This document shows, piece by piece, positions 16,423-26,009 of a DNA stretch of 64,000 nucleotides; position 1 is the stretch's first letter; each line of letters begins with the position of its first letter. The notes beneath the pieces were generated by a model. It did no database searches and had not been told where the DNA came from. It saw only the letters and a program-made list of their open reading frames with translations. The position numbers were made by a program, and so were the translations under genes. Origin of the DNA: Streptococcus sp. (GTDB lineage Bacteria; Bacillota; Bacilli; Lactobacillales; Streptococcaceae); assembly GCA_030528055.1 (NCBI GenBank), contig JAUMZQ010000007.1, positions 54,255 to 118,254 on the forward strand. The letters run 5' to 3'.

Positions 16423-17226
16423 ATGAAAACAATTGGTTTTATCGGTTTGGGAAATATGGGTTCTAAATTGGCTCATATTGTTATTCAAGAAAACAAGCTC
16501 AAGTATCAAATTTTTTTAGGCAATCGTAGCCTTGAAAAAGCAGAAAAAATAGTTGAGGAAGTAGGCGGAAAAACTGCTACAAATCAAGAAATTTTTGAGC
16601 AAGCTGAAGTTATTTTTTTAGGAGTTAAGCCTCATCAATTTACAGAATTACTAGAAAAATATAACTTTATTTTAGAAAAACGCGACTCAGTCTTACTGAT
16701 TTCTATGGCTGCTGGACTTACTTTGCAACAGTTGGATGAGCTTGTACCAAATCAACATCGCCTAATCCGTATTATGCCCAATACACCAGTGGCAGTAAGA
16801 GAAGGAGTAGTGACTTATTCTTTATCACATAAATGCACTACAAATGATGAAGAATTGATTCAAGAATTACTATCTTCAGTTGGTTCATTGGTGCGCTTAG
16901 ATGAATCACAATTAGATGCTGCAACGGCTGTGGCTGGATGTGGTCCAGCTTTTGTCTATCTCTTCCTAGAGGCTTTAGCTGACGCGGGTGTAAAAAATGG
17001 GCTTCCCAGAGAATTAGCCTTAAAGTTAGCAAATCAGACCCTTTTAGGTTCAGCAGTATTAGCTAAGGAGACAAATTTGCACCCTGCTGTATTGAAAGAT
17101 CAAGTTTGTAGCCCTTCAGGTTCCACGATTGCAGGAGTAGCTAGCCTTGAACAAGATGCTTTTCGATCTAGTGTCATAAATGCTGTTGATGCCGCTTATA
17201 AACGGACACAGGAATTAAGCAACTAA
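16423..17226 (+). CDS. proC: Pyrroline-5-carboxylate reductase
   Basis: 267 residues with an N-terminal Rossmann motif GFIGLGNMGSKLA and the family signature near VCSPSGSTIAGVASLE. It performs the last step of proline synthesis using NAD(P)H. The second of two adjacent ATGs (16420, 16423) is chosen because AAGGAAG spans the end of proA at a better distance. Last gene of proBAC; a terminator follows. Confidence 0.96.
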   Translation: MKTIGFIGLGNMGSKLAHIVIQENKLKYQIFLGNRSLEKAEKIVEEVGGKTATNQEIFEQAEVIFLGVKPHQFTELLEKYNFILEKRDSVLLISMAAGLTLQQLDELVPNQHRLIRIMPNTPVAVREGVVTYSLSHKCTTNDEELIQELLSSVGSLVRLDESQLDAATAVAGCGPAFVYLFLEALADAGVKNGLPRELALKLANQTLLGSAVLAKETNLHPAVLKDQVCSPSGSTIAGVASLEQDAFRSSVINAVDAAYKRTQELSN

Positions 17227-17251
17227 TTCTCTTTCTAAAGTTTAAAATTAT

Positions 17252-17287
17252 AAAAAGTGTTTAGATAATAATCAGGCACTTTTTTTG
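17252..17287 (+). terminator. Terminator of proBAC
   Basis: AAAAAGTGTTT and AGGCACTTTTT arms with G-U pairs, extended by GAT/ATC around an AATA loop, then a run of T. Confidence 0.85.
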
Positions 17288-17383
17288 TTTTTAAAGTTCA
17301 AACAAGTACACGCATAAATAAAAAAGAGAAAGAATAAACTTCTTATATTGAATAAATAAAAAGCTACTGAATAATTTAATCTG

Positions 17384-17392
17384 TGATATAAT
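17384..17392 (+). promoter_or_regulatory. Extended -10 promoter placing the hemW start at its ATG
   Basis: TGATATAAT at 17384-17392. The hemW ATG starts 8 bases after the last T, which is where transcription would begin. No ribosome binding site is present. Confidence 0.65.
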
Positions 17393-17399
17393 ATATAGT

Positions 17400-18530
17400 A
17401 TGCAAACCAAACCGACTTCTGCTTATGTACACATTCCTTTTTGTACTCAAATTTGTTATTATTGTGATTTTTCAAAAGTTTTTATCAAAAATCAACCAGT
17501 TGATGCCTACTTGGAACATTTGATACAAGAGTTTAAATCTTATGATATCCAAAAACTACGGACTCTTTATATAGGTGGCGGAACACCAACAGCTCTCTCC
17601 GCAGTTCAATTAGAATTTTTATTGACCGAATTAACCAAGAACTTGGATTTATCTTATCTAGAAGAATTAACGATTGAAGCAAATCCTGGTGATTTGGATC
17701 CAGAAAAAATTGCAGTGCTAAAAGATTCGGCAGTGAATCGCATTTCTCTTGGAGTACAGACCTTTAATGACAAGATGTTAAAACGAATTGGAAGAAGTCA
17801 TTGCGAAAAAGATATTTATGAGAATATTGAGCATTTAAAAAAGGTTGGTTTTGAAAATATTTCGATTGACCTTATTTACGCTTTGCCAAAGCAGACAATG
17901 TCAGACGTGAAAGAGAATGTAGCTAAAGCAATCGCTCTAGATATTCCTCACATGAGTCTTTATAGTTTAATTTTGGAAAATCATACTGTTTTTATGAATC
18001 GTATGAGGCGAGGGAAATTGCCATTGCCCAAAGAAGATTTAGAAGCAGAGATGTTTGAGTATATTATTCAAGAATTAGAAAAAGCTGGTTTTGAACATTA
18101 TGAAATTTCCAATTTTTCTAAACCACATTTTGAAAGCCGACACAATCTAATGTATTGGAATAATGACGAATATTTTGGTTTGGGAGCAGGAGCATCTGGT
18201 TATGTGAATGGTGTTCGCTATAAAAATCATGGTCCTATTCGACATTATTTGCAGGCTGTCGAAAAAGGAAGTGCACGCTTTAATGAAGAGCATTTGAGTA
18301 AAAAAGAAATGATGGAAGAGGAAATGTTTTTAGGGCTTCGGAAAAAAACTGGAGTCTCTAAATCACGATTTGAAGGAAAATTTGGGATTTCCTTTGAACA
18401 ACAATATGGAGATGTTGTTGCCGAATTGACTGAAAAAGGATTGTTAGTGCCGGATAAAGAAATCATTCGCATGACTAAAAAAGGACTGTTTCTTGGAGAT
18501 ACTGTTGCAGAAAAATTTATTTTGGAATAG
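17400..18530 (+). CDS. hemW: HemW-like radical SAM protein (heme chaperone family)
   Basis: 376 residues. The radical SAM cluster is Cys15-x3-Cys19-x2-Cys22 in HIPFCTQICYYCDF, followed by GGGTPTAL and a C-terminal HemN-type region. It resembles oxygen-independent coproporphyrinogen oxidase, but the CxxxCxxC start without the extra HemN cysteine and the Streptococcus background, which lacks heme synthesis, point to HemW, a putative heme-trafficking protein. The start ATG has no ribosome binding site and sits at the expected transcription start. The thioesterase gene follows after nine bases. Confidence 0.88.
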   Translation: MQTKPTSAYVHIPFCTQICYYCDFSKVFIKNQPVDAYLEHLIQEFKSYDIQKLRTLYIGGGTPTALSAVQLEFLLTELTKNLDLSYLEELTIEANPGDLDPEKIAVLKDSAVNRISLGVQTFNDKMLKRIGRSHCEKDIYENIEHLKKVGFENISIDLIYALPKQTMSDVKENVAKAIALDIPHMSLYSLILENHTVFMNRMRRGKLPLPKEDLEAEMFEYIIQELEKAGFEHYEISNFSKPHFESRHNLMYWNNDEYFGLGAGASGYVNGVRYKNHGPIRHYLQAVEKGSARFNEEHLSKKEMMEEEMFLGLRKKTGVSKSRFEGKFGISFEQQYGDVVAELTEKGLLVPDKEIIRMTKKGLFLGDTVAEKFILE

Positions 18531-18539
18531 AGGTATAAT

Positions 18540-19277
18540 ATGGGCTTAAGCTATCAAATGAAAATGAAAATCCCTTTTGATATGGCAGATATCAATGGAC
18601 ATATCAAACTTCCAGATATTATTTTGTTGTCTTTGCAGGTTTCAGAAATGCAATCCATTGAATTGGGATTTAGTGATAAAGAGTTGTTTGAAAAGCATCG
18701 TCTAGTATGGATTGTCACCGATTATGATATAGAAATAATACGCATTCCTAAATTTGGTGAGGAAATAACTATCGAAACCGAAGCCTTATCTCATAATCGT
18801 ATTTTTTGCTATCGTGAATTTACGATTTATGATGAATCAGGAAAAGCAATTATCAACATGCTAGGTACTTTTGTATTAATGAATCGAGATAGTCGAAAAG
18901 TACACCCCGTGGAAAAGGAGATTGTTGACCGTTATCAGTCTGCATTTTCAAAAAATCTTATCCGAGGTCCGAAATATCCTAAGTTGGAAAATGCTATTTC
19001 AAAAGATTATCATGTTCGATTTTATGATTTAGATATGAATGGACATGTGAATAATAGTAAATATTTAGATTGGATTTTTGAGGTAATGGGAGCAGATTTT
19101 TTGCTTCATCATGTTCCTAAAAAAATACAGATAAAATATGTAAAAGAAGTCAGACCAGACGGTACAATTACGTCTAGTTATGAGTTGGCAGATTTAACAA
19201 GCTATCATCAAGTTTCAAGTGATGGTGATGTAAATGCTCAGGCAATGATTATTTGGGAAAATTTAAAAATTAAATAA
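18540..19277 (+). CDS. Acyl-ACP thioesterase
   Basis: 245 residues of the PF01643 acyl-ACP thioesterase family: two hot-dog folds, the second with MNGHVNNSKYLDWIFE, where the Asn/His of NGHVNN are catalytic positions of FatA/FatB-like enzymes. It should release fatty acids from ACP. The start is preceded by AGAGGT. It lies directly after hemW and 13 bases ahead of a HAD phosphatase, a stable streptococcal gene order. Confidence 0.88.
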   Translation: MGLSYQMKMKIPFDMADINGHIKLPDIILLSLQVSEMQSIELGFSDKELFEKHRLVWIVTDYDIEIIRIPKFGEEITIETEALSHNRIFCYREFTIYDESGKAIINMLGTFVLMNRDSRKVHPVEKEIVDRYQSAFSKNLIRGPKYPKLENAISKDYHVRFYDLDMNGHVNNSKYLDWIFEVMGADFLLHHVPKKIQIKYVKEVRPDGTITSSYELADLTSYHQVSSDGDVNAQAMIIWENLKIK

Positions 19278-19290
19278 AGAAAGTTAAGTT

Positions 19291-20061
19291 ATGATGTATA
19301 AAGGTTATTTGATTGATTTAGATGGAACTATTTATAAGGGAAAAAGCAGAATCCCTGCAGGTGAAGAATTCGTACATGAGTTGCAGAGAAGAAAAATTCC
19401 TTACACTTTTGTAACGAATAATACAACAAGAACACCAGAAGCAGTTCAGCAGATGTTAGCTGATAACTTTCACATTGAAACCCCTCTTAGCACTATCTAT
19501 ACTGCTAGTTTAGCAACGATTGATTACTTAAATGAAAAAAATCTAGGGAAAAAAGTTTATGTAATTGGAGATACTGGACTCAAACATGCCATTACCAATG
19601 CTGGTTATTTGGAAGAGGAAGACAATCCTGATTATGTGGTAGTCGGTTTAGACTGGAAAGTTGATTATGATAAGCTAGCTATCGCAACTTTAGCCATTCA
19701 AAAGGGGGCTCATTTCATAGGAACAAATCCAGATTTTAGTATTCCGACAGAACGAGGTTTACTACCGGGTGCAGGAGCCATTACTACTTTGCTAGAAGTT
19801 TCTACGGGTGTAAAACCTGTCTACATTGGAAAACCGAATGCTGTTATTATGGATAAAGCAGTTGAACATCTTGGTTTGAAACGTTCAGAAATTCTCATGG
19901 TTGGAGACAACTATCTTACAGATATAAGAGCAGGAATTGATAATGGCATTCCAACTTTATTGGTAACGACTGGATTTACGAAAGCAGAGGAAGTTTCCTC
20001 TCTTCCTGTACCACCAACTCATGTTGTCTCTAGTTTATCGGAGTGGGATTTTGATGCGTGA
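19291..20061 (+). CDS. NagD-like HAD-IIA phosphatase (TIGR01457)
   Basis: 256 residues. HAD motif I is DLDGTIYKG (residues 10-18), motif [10 protein letters not shown], and motif [14 protein letters not shown], with a C2A cap; this is the TIGR01457 group of Gram-positive HAD-IIA phosphatases. Substrate unknown; sugar phosphates or nucleotides are likely. An alternative start is the next ATG at 19294. The following membrane-protein gene starts within its last three codons. Confidence 0.87.
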   Translation: MMYKGYLIDLDGTIYKGKSRIPAGEEFVHELQRRKIPYTFVTNNTTRTPEAVQQMLADNFHIETPLSTIYTASLATIDYLNEKNLGKKVYVIGDTGLKHAITNAGYLEEEDNPDYVVVGLDWKVDYDKLAIATLAIQKGAHFIGTNPDFSIPTERGLLPGAGAITTLLEVSTGVKPVYIGKPNAVIMDKAVEHLGLKRSEILMVGDNYLTDIRAGIDNGIPTLLVTTGFTKAEEVSSLPVPPTHVVSSLSEWDFDA

Positions 20062-20677
20062 AAAAATAAGATTTTTAGCCGGTGTTTTATTCATAGTAGC
20101 AAGTTCTATATTGCTAACAATTTATATTGCATGGCTTTTCTATCCTTTAGAAATTTCGTGGCTGGGCCTTGAGAATATAACCTACCTTAAGTCATCAACG
20201 ATTAGGTATAATTTCAATGTTTTAATGAATTATTTGACAAATCCTTTCGTTCATCAGTTGTCCATGCCTGATTTTCGGTCATCGGACAGTGGCTTGCATC
20301 ATTTTCAAACGGTAAAATATCTTTTTCATCTAACACAAGCAATTTTTATTTTAACAATTCCGAGTGTGATTCTTTTTATAGAAAAAGTAATGAAAAAGAA
20401 TAAACTCTGGATTTATAGAAGGTATTTTTCTTTGCTGTGTATTCTTCCTTTAGGTATTGTAGGAATTGCAATTTTGATTGGATTTGATAGTTTTTTTACT
20501 CTTTTTCATCAACTATTATTTGTAGGAGATAGTACTTGGCTGTTTGATCCTGCAAAAGACCCTGTCATTTTGATTTTGCCAGAAACCTTCTTTTTACATG
20601 CTTTTATTCTTTTTGCGATATTTTATGAAGCATTTTTCCTCGCTTTATATGTAAAAAGTAGAAAAACAGCAAACTAA
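20054..20677 (+). CDS. TIGR01906 family integral membrane protein
   Basis: 207 residues from ATG 20054, chosen over an upstream in-frame ATG at 20021 because CGGAGTGGG precedes it and the long overlap is avoided. About five hydrophobic segments (near residues 7-30, 100-118, 131-155, 180-203). It matches the TIGR01906 conserved membrane family found next to this HAD gene in streptococci. Its function is unknown; overlap of eight bases with the HAD gene implies coupled expression. Confidence 0.8.
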   Translation: MREKIRFLAGVLFIVASSILLTIYIAWLFYPLEISWLGLENITYLKSSTIRYNFNVLMNYLTNPFVHQLSMPDFRSSDSGLHHFQTVKYLFHLTQAIFILTIPSVILFIEKVMKKNKLWIYRRYFSLLCILPLGIVGIAILIGFDSFFTLFHQLLFVGDSTWLFDPAKDPVILILPETFFLHAFILFAIFYEAFFLALYVKSRKTAN

Positions 20678-20745
20678 CAGTATTATAGATGCTAATATTT
20701 ATTGTTCTTTTATTGGCTTATAAGTAGAACTAACCAATCAACATT

Positions 20746-20774
20746 GAGAGAGCTTCGTTGACTCTCTCTTTTTT
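20746..20774 (+). terminator. Terminator after the hemW-thioesterase-HAD operon
   Basis: GAGAGAG (20746-20752) pairs with CTCTCTC (20762-20768) followed by a T6 run. Confidence 0.88.
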
Positions 20775-20792
20775 ATTTGAATTTTAAAAAAT

Positions 20793-20825
20793 AGCTGATT
20801 TAATTCAGCTTGGAAACGGTTATAA
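20793..20825. promoter_or_regulatory. Inverted repeat and degenerate cre upstream of fruRKA
   Basis: AGCTGA/TCAGCT arms (20793-20798, 20805-20810) are immediately followed by TGGAAACGGTTATA (20811-20824), which fits the CcpA cre pattern TGWAANCGNTNWCA with two mismatches. CcpA control of a fructose operon would be expected; the match is imperfect. Confidence 0.4.
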
Positions 20826-20836
20826 TAAAAATAAAT

Positions 20837-20859
20837 ATGACAGAAAATGATAGAAAATG
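20837..20859 (+). promoter_or_regulatory. Direct repeat, probable FruR operator
   Basis: ATGACAGAAA and ATGATAGAAA are adjacent 10-base repeats (20837-20846, 20847-20856), followed by ATG, ending two bases before the -35. One-helical-turn spacing and position fit a DeoR-family operator; the link to FruR is inferred. Confidence 0.5.
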
Positions 20860-20860
20860 C

Positions 20861-20889
20861 TTGACATTGAAATGAAATTGAAGTATAAT
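20861..20889 (+). promoter_or_regulatory. Consensus promoter of fruRKA
   Basis: TTGACA at 20861-20866, 17 bases, TATAAT at 20884-20889; both hexamers exact. Confidence 0.9.
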
Positions 20890-20921
20890 AAGGACGTAAT
20901 TAGTTTGATGGGAGGTGTTTT

Positions 20922-21665
20922 ATGCTGAAATCTAAAAGAAAACAAGTTATTTTAGAAACAATTACTAAAGAAAAATTTGTATCCTTAGAGCATTTAGTAC
21001 ATGCTTTAAACACTTCAGAATCAACTGTAAGAAGAGATTTGGACGAGTTAGAAAGCGAACAAAAATTGCGACGCGTTCATGGAGGAGCTGAAAGTTTCCA
21101 TTTTTTACAAGAAGAAAAAACGAATGTTGAGAAATCAATCAGAAACGTTCAAGAAAAATTGGAAATTGTCAAAAAAGCTGCTAATCTTATTCAAGAACAT
21201 GATGTTATTTTTATTGATGCTGGCACAACAAATGAACTTCTAATCAGTGAATTACATAGTCCAAATATTACAGTGGTAACTAACTCTATTCACCATGCAA
21301 CTAAACTGGTAGAACAAAACATTCCAACCGTCATTATTGGAGGAGTCGTTAAACGTTCAACAGATGCAAGTATTGGTGGGATTGCACTAAATCAAATTAA
21401 TCAGCTGAATTTTGATAAAGCTTTTATTGGTATGAATGGTATTGATGATAGTTTTTATACAACTCCAGATATAGAAGAAGGAGCTGTAAAAAGAGCTATT
21501 TTAGAAAATGCAAAACAAACCTATGTTTTAGCAGATACTTCCAAATTGGGGCAGACTTCTTTTGTAAAAGTTGCTCCACTTGTCAAAGCCAATATAGTGA
21601 CCAACAAGAGTCAACTAGATGTAATTGAGCAGATAAAAGAAAAAACGGAGGTAATTGAAGTATGA
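20922..21665 (+). CDS. fruR: DeoR-family regulator of the fructose operon
   Basis: 247 residues. DeoR winged helix at 1-57 (RRDLDELESEQKLRRVHGGAE) and a sugar-phosphate-sensing DeoRC domain with DAGTTNELL and VLADTSKLG. The first gene of fruRKA; it overlaps fruK by four bases. It likely represses the operon until fructose-1-phosphate is made, as in related species. GGGAGG precedes the ATG. Confidence 0.92.
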   Translation: MLKSKRKQVILETITKEKFVSLEHLVHALNTSESTVRRDLDELESEQKLRRVHGGAESFHFLQEEKTNVEKSIRNVQEKLEIVKKAANLIQEHDVIFIDAGTTNELLISELHSPNITVVTNSIHHATKLVEQNIPTVIIGGVVKRSTDASIGGIALNQINQLNFDKAFIGMNGIDDSFYTTPDIEEGAVKRAILENAKQTYVLADTSKLGQTSFVKVAPLVKANIVTNKSQLDVIEQIKEKTEVIEV

Positions 21666-22573
21666 TTTATACTGTCACACTAAATCCTTCCATTGACTAC
21701 ATTGTTCGTTTGGACAAAGTCATTGTGGGAAGTGTTAACCGTATGGAAAGTGATGACAAGTTTGCCGGTGGTAAAGGAATTAATGTCAGCCGTATTTTGA
21801 AACGTTTAGATATTGAAAATAAGGCAACTGGTTTCATCGGTGGTTTTACTGGGAAATTTATTACAGATACTCTCGATAGTGAAGGAATAGCTAGTAATTT
21901 CGTCGAAGTAGATCAAGATACACGGATTAATGTAAAAATAAAGGCTGATGAAGAAACGGAAATTAATGGTTTAGGTCCTAACATTTCCGAAGATAAATTA
22001 ACTGAATTAAAAAAATTTCTCTCTTCCTTAAATTCAACAGACACCGTCGTATTTGCCGGCAGTAGTCCTAAAAATCTTGGGAATGCTATTTATAAAGATT
22101 TGATTGACTTGACGAGAAAAACAGGAGCACAAGTTGCGTGTGATTTTGAAGGTCAAACCTTGCTAGACTCACTAGAATTTCAACCGTTATTGGTTAAGCC
22201 AAACAATCATGAATTAGGCGATATTTTTGGAGTCAAGCTGAATAACCTAAATGATATTGAGACTTATGCTCGCCAGCTTCTTTCAAAAGGAGCGCAGCAT
22301 GTTATCATCTCCATGGCAGGAGATGGGGCTTTATTAGTAACACAAGATGGAAGTTATTTTGCCAAACCAATTAAGGGAAATGTAAAAAATTCTGTCGGTG
22401 CAGGAGATTCGATGGTCGCAGGCTTTATTGGTGAATTTGTCCAATCTCAAAATGCTGTTGAAGCTTTCAAATGGGGAGTTGCGTGTGGAACAGCCACAAC
22501 TTTCTCTGATGACTTAGCCACAGCCGATTTTATTAAACAAACCTATGAAAAAGTAGAGGTAGAAAAAATATGA
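21662..22573 (+). CDS. fruK: 1-phosphofructokinase
   Basis: 303 residues of the PfkB family beginning MIYTVTLNPSIDYIVRLDKV, with the C-terminal GAGDSMVAGFIGEF motif holding the catalytic Asp. It phosphorylates fructose-1-phosphate, the product of the FruA transporter, to fructose-1,6-bisphosphate. Tagatose-6-phosphate kinase is the main alternative in this family, but the fruR/fruA neighbours settle it. Four-base overlaps on both sides. Confidence 0.95.
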   Translation: MIYTVTLNPSIDYIVRLDKVIVGSVNRMESDDKFAGGKGINVSRILKRLDIENKATGFIGGFTGKFITDTLDSEGIASNFVEVDQDTRINVKIKADEETEINGLGPNISEDKLTELKKFLSSLNSTDTVVFAGSSPKNLGNAIYKDLIDLTRKTGAQVACDFEGQTLLDSLEFQPLLVKPNNHELGDIFGVKLNNLNDIETYARQLLSKGAQHVIISMAGDGALLVTQDGSYFAKPIKGNVKNSVGAGDSMVAGFIGEFVQSQNAVEAFKWGVACGTATTFSDDLATADFIKQTYEKVEVEKI

Positions 22574-24531
22574 AAATTCAAGACTTACTAAGAAAAGATG
22601 TCATGTTGCTTGATTTGAAGGCAACTGAAAAAACAGCTGTCATTGAAGAAATGATCAAAAGTTTGGTAGATCATGGTTATGTGACAGATTTTGAAACTTT
22701 TAAAGAGGGGATTTTGGCACGTGAAGCTTTAACCTCTACTGGTTTAGGTGATGGAATTGCCATGCCTCATAGTAAGAATAGTGCTGTTAAAGAAGCGACC
22801 GTTTTATTTGCTAAGTCAAATAGTGGTGTGGATTATGAAAGTTTAGATGGTCAACCTACCAATCTATTCTTTATGATTGCTGCTCCTGAAGGTGCTAATG
22901 ATACTCATTTGGCTGCTTTGGCTGAATTGTCACAATACCTTATGAAAGATGGATTTGCTGATAAGTTGCGCCAAGCTACTACGCCAGATGAGGTAATTGA
23001 ACTTTTTGACCTTGCGTCAGAAAAAGCAGAAGAACCTGCAACTGTTGAACCAACTAATGCAGGCGGTGATTTTATTGTTGCAGTTACTGCTTGTACAACT
23101 GGTATTGCTCATACTTATATGGCGCAAGAAGCATTGCAAAAAGTTGCAGCTGAATTGGGTGTAGGAATTAAAGTTGAGACAAATGGTGCTAGTGGTGTTG
23201 GAAATAAATTAACTGCTGAGGATATTGAAAAGGCAAAAGGAGTTATTATTGCTGCAGATAAAGCAGTTGAAATGAATCGTTTTGACGGCAAACCATTAGT
23301 TAATCGTCCAGTTGCAGACGGTATCCGTAAAACAGAAGAATTGATTCAATTGGCATTATCTGGAAATGCTGAAATTTATCACGCGAAAAACACTAGTACA
23401 GCTGAAGTATCATCATCTGAAAAACTCAGTCTAGGAAAAGCATTCTACAAACATCTAATGAGTGGGGTTTCTCAAATGCTCCCGTTTGTTATCGGTGGTG
23501 GTATCATGATTGCTATTGCTTTCTTGATTGATAACATGTTGGGTGTTCCTCAAGATAGTTTGTCCAATCTTGGTAACTATCATGAAGCCGCTGCACTCTT
23601 TAAAGGTATTGGTGGAGCAGCCTTCACCTTTATGTTACCAGTTTTAGCGGGTTATATTGCATACTCTATTGCTGAAAAACCAGGTTTGGTAGCCGGTTTT
23701 GTTGCAGGTTCCATTGCATCAAGCGGTTTAGCTTTCGGTAGTGTCCCATTTGCATCAGGTGGAAAAGATACATTAGCTTTAGCAGGAGTTCCTTCTGGTT
23801 TCTTGGGAGCTTTGGTAGGTGGTTTCCTTGCTGGTGGTGTTATCATACTTCTTAAAAAAGTATTAGCAGGTCTTCCACGTTCACTTGAAGGGATTAAATC
23901 AATCCTTTTATATCCACTTCTTGGTGTCGGTGTAACAGGTTTCTTAATGTTACTTGTTAATATTCCAATGGCAGCAATCAATACTGGTTTAAACAACTTC
24001 TTAGAAGGTCTTTCAGGTAGTTCAGCTGTGCTTGTTGGTTTATTACTGGGTGGTATGATGGCTATCGATATGGGAGGACCATTCAACAAGGCTGCTTATG
24101 TCTTTGGTACTGGAACTCTAGCTGCTTCACTTGCTTCAGGTGGTTCAGTGGTTATGGCATCAGTTATGGCTGGTGGTATGGTCCCTCCTCTTGCAGTATT
24201 CGTTGCAACTCTACTCTTTAGAAATAAATTTACAGAAGAAGAACGTGATTCTGGTTTGACAAACATTGTTATGGGATTATCATTTATCACTGAAGGAGCT
24301 ATTCCATTTGGTGCAGCTGATCCCGCTCGTGCAATCCCAAGTTTTGTTCTAGGTTCAGCTATTACAGGAGGTTTAGTTGGTCTTGCTGGAATTAAGCTAA
24401 TGGCGCCACATGGAGGAATCTTCGTTATTGCGTTAACATCTAACTGGTTCTTATATCTCCTATTTATTTTGATAGGAGCAGTAATTAGTGGTATTCTCTT
24501 TGGTTTCCTTCGTAAACCTAAAACAGTATAA
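22570..24531 (+). CDS. fruA: Fructose PTS transporter IIABC
   Basis: 653 residues with all three enzyme II parts. IIA covers 1-145 with phospho-His67 in AMPHSKN. IIB covers about 168-265 with phospho-Cys175 in TACTTGIAHTYMAQ. The IIC membrane domain runs from about 295 to 650 with eight or more hydrophobic segments. It imports fructose as fructose-1-phosphate. Last gene of fruRKA; a strong terminator follows. Confidence 0.96.
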   Translation: MKIQDLLRKDVMLLDLKATEKTAVIEEMIKSLVDHGYVTDFETFKEGILAREALTSTGLGDGIAMPHSKNSAVKEATVLFAKSNSGVDYESLDGQPTNLFFMIAAPEGANDTHLAALAELSQYLMKDGFADKLRQATTPDEVIELFDLASEKAEEPATVEPTNAGGDFIVAVTACTTGIAHTYMAQEALQKVAAELGVGIKVETNGASGVGNKLTAEDIEKAKGVIIAADKAVEMNRFDGKPLVNRPVADGIRKTEELIQLALSGNAEIYHAKNTSTAEVSSSEKLSLGKAFYKHLMSGVSQMLPFVIGGGIMIAIAFLIDNMLGVPQDSLSNLGNYHEAAALFKGIGGAAFTFMLPVLAGYIAYSIAEKPGLVAGFVAGSIASSGLAFGSVPFASGGKDTLALAGVPSGFLGALVGGFLAGGVIILLKKVLAGLPRSLEGIKSILLYPLLGVGVTGFLMLLVNIPMAAINTGLNNFLEGLSGSSAVLVGLLLGGMMAIDMGGPFNKAAYVFGTGTLAASLASGGSVVMASVMAGGMVPPLAVFVATLLFRNKFTEEERDSGLTNIVMGLSFITEGAIPFGAADPARAIPSFVLGSAITGGLVGLAGIKLMAPHGGIFVIALTSNWFLYLLFILIGAVISGILFGFLRKPKTV

Positions 24532-24557
24532 CTTCAATATTATTAAAAGATTGAAAC

Positions 24558-24595
24558 AAAGACAAATAGCTCATCTTAGAGCTATTTGTCTTTTT
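24558..24595 (+). terminator. Terminator of fruRKA
   Basis: AAAGACAAATAGCTC (24558-24572) pairs with GAGCTATTTGTCTTT (24579-24593), six-base loop, followed by T residues. Confidence 0.92.
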
Positions 24596-24685
24596 GATTG
24601 CAGGTAAATAAGTAAAAAAGATTTGAAAACTTATGGAAACTTAAAATTCATGCAATCAGAAACGGTAGTCAATCAATGGAGAATA

Positions 24686-24694
24686 TGCTATAAT
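24686..24694 (+). promoter_or_regulatory. Extended -10 promoter of the DUF1149 gene
   Basis: TGCTATAAT with TAGTCA 17 bases upstream of the -10; about 30 bases from the start codon. Confidence 0.6.
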
Positions 24695-24725
24695 GGGACT
24701 ATCGTATATTTTTAGGAGAATAAAG

Positions 24726-25100
24726 ATGAATTTACAACGTGAACAAGAATTTGTCAGTCAATATCATTTCGATGCTCGTAATTTTGAATGGGAAAAAGAA
24801 AATGGGAAACCTGAAACGAAAGTAGATGTAAATTTTGAATTAGTAAAACATGATGAAGCCAATCAAACAACTTATTTAGTTGTTATTTTAACTTTCATGA
24901 TTGTTTTTGATAATTTTGTAATCAGTGGAACAATTTCTCAAGCTATTCATGTACAGGAGCGCCTTATTCAAGAACCTGGTGAGCTAGAACGTGAAGAAGT
25001 AGAAGAATTAGCTCGTCCTTGTCTAACCATGCTCAATCGCTTAACTTATGAAGTGACGGAGATTGCTTTAGACTTGCCAGGAATTAATTTGGAGTTTTAA
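24726..25100 (+). CDS. DUF1149 family protein
   Basis: 124 residues. The ATG at 24726 follows TTTAGGAGAATAAAG; an upstream in-frame ATG at 24693 lies inside the -10 region and is rejected. The sequence ([19 protein letters not shown]) matches the DUF1149 family found in lactic acid bacteria; the fold resembles SecB-like proteins, but no function is assigned. The degV-family gene follows after two bases. Confidence 0.8.
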   Translation: MNLQREQEFVSQYHFDARNFEWEKENGKPETKVDVNFELVKHDEANQTTYLVVILTFMIVFDNFVISGTISQAIHVQERLIQEPGELEREEVEELARPCLTMLNRLTYEVTEIALDLPGINLEF

Positions 25101-25102
25101 TT

Positions 25103-25954
25103 ATGAAATTAGCTGTCATAACAGATTCTTCAGCTTATTTACCGGAAGAGTTATTGGAAAATGAAAACCTGTTTGTATTGGATATTCCAGTCGTTATTAA
25201 TGGGGTGACTTATATTGAGGGTAAAAATTTAACTGCCAGTGAATTTTATCAAAAGATGAAAGCAACGGACGTTTTACCAACAACTAGCCAACCTAGTGTT
25301 GCTGAATTAGAAGATATTCTATCAATATTAGATGGTAAAGATTATACACATGTTTTGGGATTGTTTCTATCAAGTGGTATTTCTGGTTTTTATCAAAATA
25401 TTCAGTATTTAAAAGATGAATTCTCTAACTTAACGATTGCCTTCCCTGATTCTAAAATTACTAGTGCACCATTGGGAGCGTTAGTAGAAAATGCTTTGAA
25501 GTGGGCCAGTGAAGGGGAATCCTTTGAGCTGATTTTAAATAAAGTAAATCAACAGATAGAAAAAACAACTGCATTTATTATAGTGGAAGATTTGAATCAC
25601 TTGGTCAAAGGTGGTCGTCTATCAAATGGAGCAGCTATTTTAGGAAATCTGCTAAGTATTAAGCCTATTTTGTATTTTAACGAAAAAGGAATCATTGAAG
25701 TTTTTGAAAAAGTTCGCACAGAAAAGAAGGCAATTAAGCGCCTTATTGAGCTAGTTAAAGAGCGGACAAACGATGGAAAATACCAACTCACCATTATTCA
25801 AGGAAATGCTCCTGACAAAGCAAAAGAGTTGCAAGGATTATTGGTAGAAAATGGCATTAGTGACAATCTTCCCATTGCTACATTTGGAAGTGTCATCGGT
25901 ACTCATCTAGGTGAAGGAAGTATCGCCTTGGCATACACGCCTCTAGTAGATTAA
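25103..25954 (+). CDS. DegV-family fatty-acid-binding protein
   Basis: 283 residues of the DegV/FakB fold: N-terminal [20 protein letters not shown], the [14 protein letters not shown] block and [17 protein letters not shown]. In Gram-positives these proteins carry fatty acids to the FakA kinase; which FakB type this one is cannot be told. It is closely coupled to the DUF1149 gene. Confidence 0.9.
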   Translation: MKLAVITDSSAYLPEELLENENLFVLDIPVVINGVTYIEGKNLTASEFYQKMKATDVLPTTSQPSVAELEDILSILDGKDYTHVLGLFLSSGISGFYQNIQYLKDEFSNLTIAFPDSKITSAPLGALVENALKWASEGESFELILNKVNQQIEKTTAFIIVEDLNHLVKGGRLSNGAAILGNLLSIKPILYFNEKGIIEVFEKVRTEKKAIKRLIELVKERTNDGKYQLTIIQGNAPDKAKELQGLLVENGISDNLPIATFGSVIGTHLGEGSIALAYTPLVD

Positions 25955-26009
25955 AGTCTGTTAGAGTTCGTCGATTTACTGTTCGTTTTATTTTATCAAA
26001 GGAGAAGAT

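Noticed and set aside
20810-20825. Full-confidence cre ahead of fruRKA
   Set aside because: Two mismatches to the consensus; kept only as a low-confidence element.
23652-24089. 145-codon open frame on the minus strand inside fruA
   Set aside because: Antisense to the IIC membrane domain; composition is a by-product of the coding strand.
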